Positions 5,226 through 6,535 of a stretch of 6,535 bases of DNA are shown here, in pieces. A program made the translations under genes and the position numbers. The notes beneath the pieces were generated by a model. The model was not told the origin of the DNA. It was given only the letters and a program-made list of their open reading frames with translations, and did no database searches. Source of the stretch: Candidatus Omnitrophota bacterium (GTDB lineage: Bacteria > Omnitrophota > Gorgyraeia > Pluralincolimonadales > Pluralincolimonadaceae); the NCBI GenBank assembly GCA_028706795.1, contig JAQTVK010000057.1, positions 1-6,535 on the forward strand. The letters run 5' to 3'. Every line of letters begins with the position of its first letter. Position 1 is the stretch's first letter.

Positions 5226-6148
5226 GCCTTCCCCGCGCAGCCGAGAAGTCCTATCTTCCTCTTTACTACTACCTTAATGGCGTCGCGCGCCGGGCCCAAA
5301 TATTTCCTGGGGTCGAACTCGGCAGGCGTTTCGACAAAGACCTTCCTTATGGCTCCTGTCATCGCGAGGCGCAGGTCGGTATCGATATTGATCTTGCAGA
5401 CGCTCATCTTCGCCGCCTTCGTTATCATCTCTTCGGGAACACCCCTGGCACCCGGGATCTGTCCGCCGTAATCGTTGCAGACCTTTACGAGGTCGGCGGG
5501 CGCGGATGACGCGCCGTGGAGGACGAGCGGATAGTTGGGCAGCAATTTGCCGATCTTCTCCAGCCTGTCGAAATCGAGTTTCGGCTCGCTCTTGAATTTA
5601 TACGCCCCGTGGCTCGTGCCGATGGCGACAGCCAGCGAATCGCATCCGGTGCGTTTTACGAACTCGACCGCCTGGTCCGGGTCGGTGTATATCGCGTCTT
5701 TCGCGGCGACCGAGATATTATCTTCCACGCCGGCAAGCTTTCCAAGTTCTGCCTCGACAGGCACACCCTTAGCGTGCGCGTAATCGACGACCTGCTTCGT
5801 CAGCTTTATATTCTCCTCGAAAGGGAACTTCGACCCGTCTATCATGACCGAGGTGAACCCGCCGTCCACGCACGACTTGCACATCTCGAAATCCTCGCCG
5901 TGGTCCAGGTGCAGGACGCAGTCGATGCCGGTGCACTCCATCGCCGCCTGGACGAGATGGATGAGGTACTGGTGACGCGCGTATTTTCGCGCGCCGGCCG
6001 AGACTTGCAGGATAACAGGGGCTTTCTCCTCGGCTATCGCCTCGGTGATGCCCTGTATGATCTCCATGTTATTGACGTTGAAAGCCCCTACCGCATAGCC
6101 TTCTTTATACGCCTTCGCGAACATCTGCTTTGTCGATACGAATGCCAT
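5222..6148 (-). CDS. fba: Class II fructose-1,6-bisphosphate aldolase
   Basis: A 308-aa cytoplasmic, zinc-dependent aldolase that splits fructose-1,6-bisphosphate into dihydroxyacetone phosphate and glyceraldehyde-3-phosphate, or the reverse in gluconeogenesis. Visible motifs: GAFNVNNMEIIQG (21-33); LHLDHGE (79-85) with catalytic Asp82 and zinc ligand His83; VEAELG (131-136); SHGAYKF with zinc ligand His180; LHGASS with zinc ligand His211; YGGQIPGARGVP (227-238); and the phosphate-binding NIDTDLR (254-260). Length and motifs fit the shorter class IIB type. A tagatose-bisphosphate aldolase (GatY/KbaY-like) is the main alternative, since the motifs overlap. A strong Shine-Dalgarno supports the ATG at 6148. 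The gene follows ahcY by 27 bp and is probably co-transcribed. Its TAG stop overlaps the stop of the converging permease gene. Confidence 0.92.
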   Translation of the reverse strand: MAFVSTKQMFAKAYKEGYAVGAFNVNNMEIIQGITEAIAEEKAPVILQVSAGARKYARHQYLIHLVQAAMECTGIDCVLHLDHGEDFEMCKSCVDGGFTSVMIDGSKFPFEENIKLTKQVVDYAHAKGVPVEAELGKLAGVEDNISVAAKDAIYTDPDQAVEFVKRTGCDSLAVAIGTSHGAYKFKSEPKLDFDRLEKIGKLLPNYPLVLHGASSAPADLVKVCNDYGGQIPGARGVPEEMITKAAKMSVCKINIDTDLRLAMTGAIRKVFVETPAEFDPRKYLGPARDAIKVVVKRKIGLLGCAGKA

Positions 6149-6158
6149 CTTAAGCTCC

Positions 6159-6166
6159 CCTCCTTT
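6159..6166 (-). promoter_or_regulatory. Strong Shine-Dalgarno of the aldolase gene
   Basis: AAAGGAGG on the minus strand, ten bases before the ATG at 6148, fully complementary to the usual CCTCCTTT-type 16S rRNA tail. It lies in the 27-bp gap after ahcY. It contrasts with comF and the glucoamylase-like gene, which have no such site. Confidence 0.75.
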
Positions 6167-6175
6167 ATTTTATTT

Positions 6176-6535
6176 TTATGTTCCCACTTCCCAGGAAGAC
6201 AGGTACACCTTCTGTTCTTCCGTCAGTGTGTCTATCTTTATCTTCATCGATTCGAGTTTTATGGCCGCGATCTTCTCGTCTATGTCTTTCGGTACCGGGT
6301 AGACCCTGTTCTGCAGTTTCTTCGAATTCTTCACGACGAATTCGGCGGAGAGCGCCTGGTTCGCGAACGACATGTCCATGACCTGCGCCGGATGGCCTTC
6401 CGCGGCAGCGAGGTTTATGAGCCTGCCCTCGCCGAGGAGGTTTATCCTGCGCCCGTCCTTCATCGTATATTCGTCCACAAAATCCCTTATCCTCCTCTTC
6501 TTCCTGCTCATCTTCTCGAGGGCCGGGATGTCTAT
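6176..6535 (-). CDS. ahcY: Adenosylhomocysteinase (SAH hydrolase), C-terminal part
   Basis: The last 119 codons of a gene that enters from the right edge. The frame is open to the edge, so the Met at 6511 is internal: the preceding residues IDIPALEK join smoothly to MSRKKRRIRDFVDEYTMKDG. The enzyme reversibly hydrolyses S-adenosylhomocysteine to adenosine and homocysteine, removing the inhibitor left by methyl transfer in the SAM cycle. Recognisable C-terminal family motifs are VDEYTMKDGR, GEGRLINLAAAEGHP, VMDMSFANQALSAE and LTEEQKVYLSSWE. The protein ends SWEVGT, the short ending seen in many bacterial and archaeal (Thermotoga-like) enzymes, and lacks the extended tail ending HYRY of the eukaryotic type. 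The catalytic and NAD-binding cores lie outside the window. The aldolase gene starts 27 bp downstream on the same strand, suggesting an operon. Confidence 0.93.
   Translation of the reverse strand: MDIPALEKMSRKKRRIRDFVDEYTMKDGRRINLLGEGRLINLAAAEGHPAQVMDMSFANQALSAEFVVKNSKKLQNRVYPVPKDIDEKIAAIKLESMKIKIDTLTEEQKVYLSSWEVGT

Noticed and set aside
6176..6511. A short 111-aa gene starting at the Met at 6511.
   Set aside because: The frame is open to the window edge and the upstream residues continue the adenosylhomocysteinase sequence, so this Met is internal.

Overview
The window looks like chromosomal DNA from a Gram-negative, probably anaerobic or microaerophilic bacterium. Two LptF/LptG-type permeases imply an outer membrane with lipopolysaccharide. 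A flavodiiron protein start, a ferritin-like diiron protein and a FixX-type ferredoxin imply a low-potential, oxygen-wary metabolism. The gene mix and moderately GC-rich composition would suit Omnitrophota or a similar environmental phylum, but nothing here proves the lineage. Coding density is very high: there is no gene-free stretch above 300 bases, and no tRNA, rRNA, CRISPR, insertion sequence or phage gene was seen.

Left block (1-1000, minus strand; transcription runs right to left): fixX-like ferredoxin, then a rubrerythrin/ferritin-like diiron protein, then the first 24 codons of an FprA-type flavodiiron protein that runs off the left edge. Together they read as an electron-transfer and O2/peroxide/NO-protection cluster. 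A perfect 16-bp inverted repeat (953-996) lies just in front of fixX, next to a possible extended -10 promoter.

Middle-left (1012-2271, minus strand): an exported protein of the glucoamylase-like family (PF10091/COG5368, related to GH144 beta-1,2-glucanases). A 78-bp gap (2272-2349) separates it from the divergent plus-strand operon. Back-to-back sigma70-type promoters in this gap place both predicted transcription starts at or within about a base of the start codons, so both messages may be leaderless.

Middle-right (2350-5225, plus strand): a tight three-gene operon, comF followed by two LptF/LptG-family permeases. The comF stop abuts the first permease start (TAAATG), and the two permease genes overlap as ATGA. 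The permeases have the same length (363 aa) and align without gaps at their N-termini.

Right block (5222-6535, minus strand): the 3' end of S-adenosylhomocysteine hydrolase (ahcY, cut by the window edge), followed after 27 bp by a class II fructose-bisphosphate aldolase. The aldolase converges on the second permease, and the two stop codons interlock in one CTAG (5222-5225), leaving no room for an intergenic terminator.

No wholly new system is evident. The points most worth following up are the fixX/diiron/flavodiiron cassette with its 5' palindrome, and the paired leaderless promoters.
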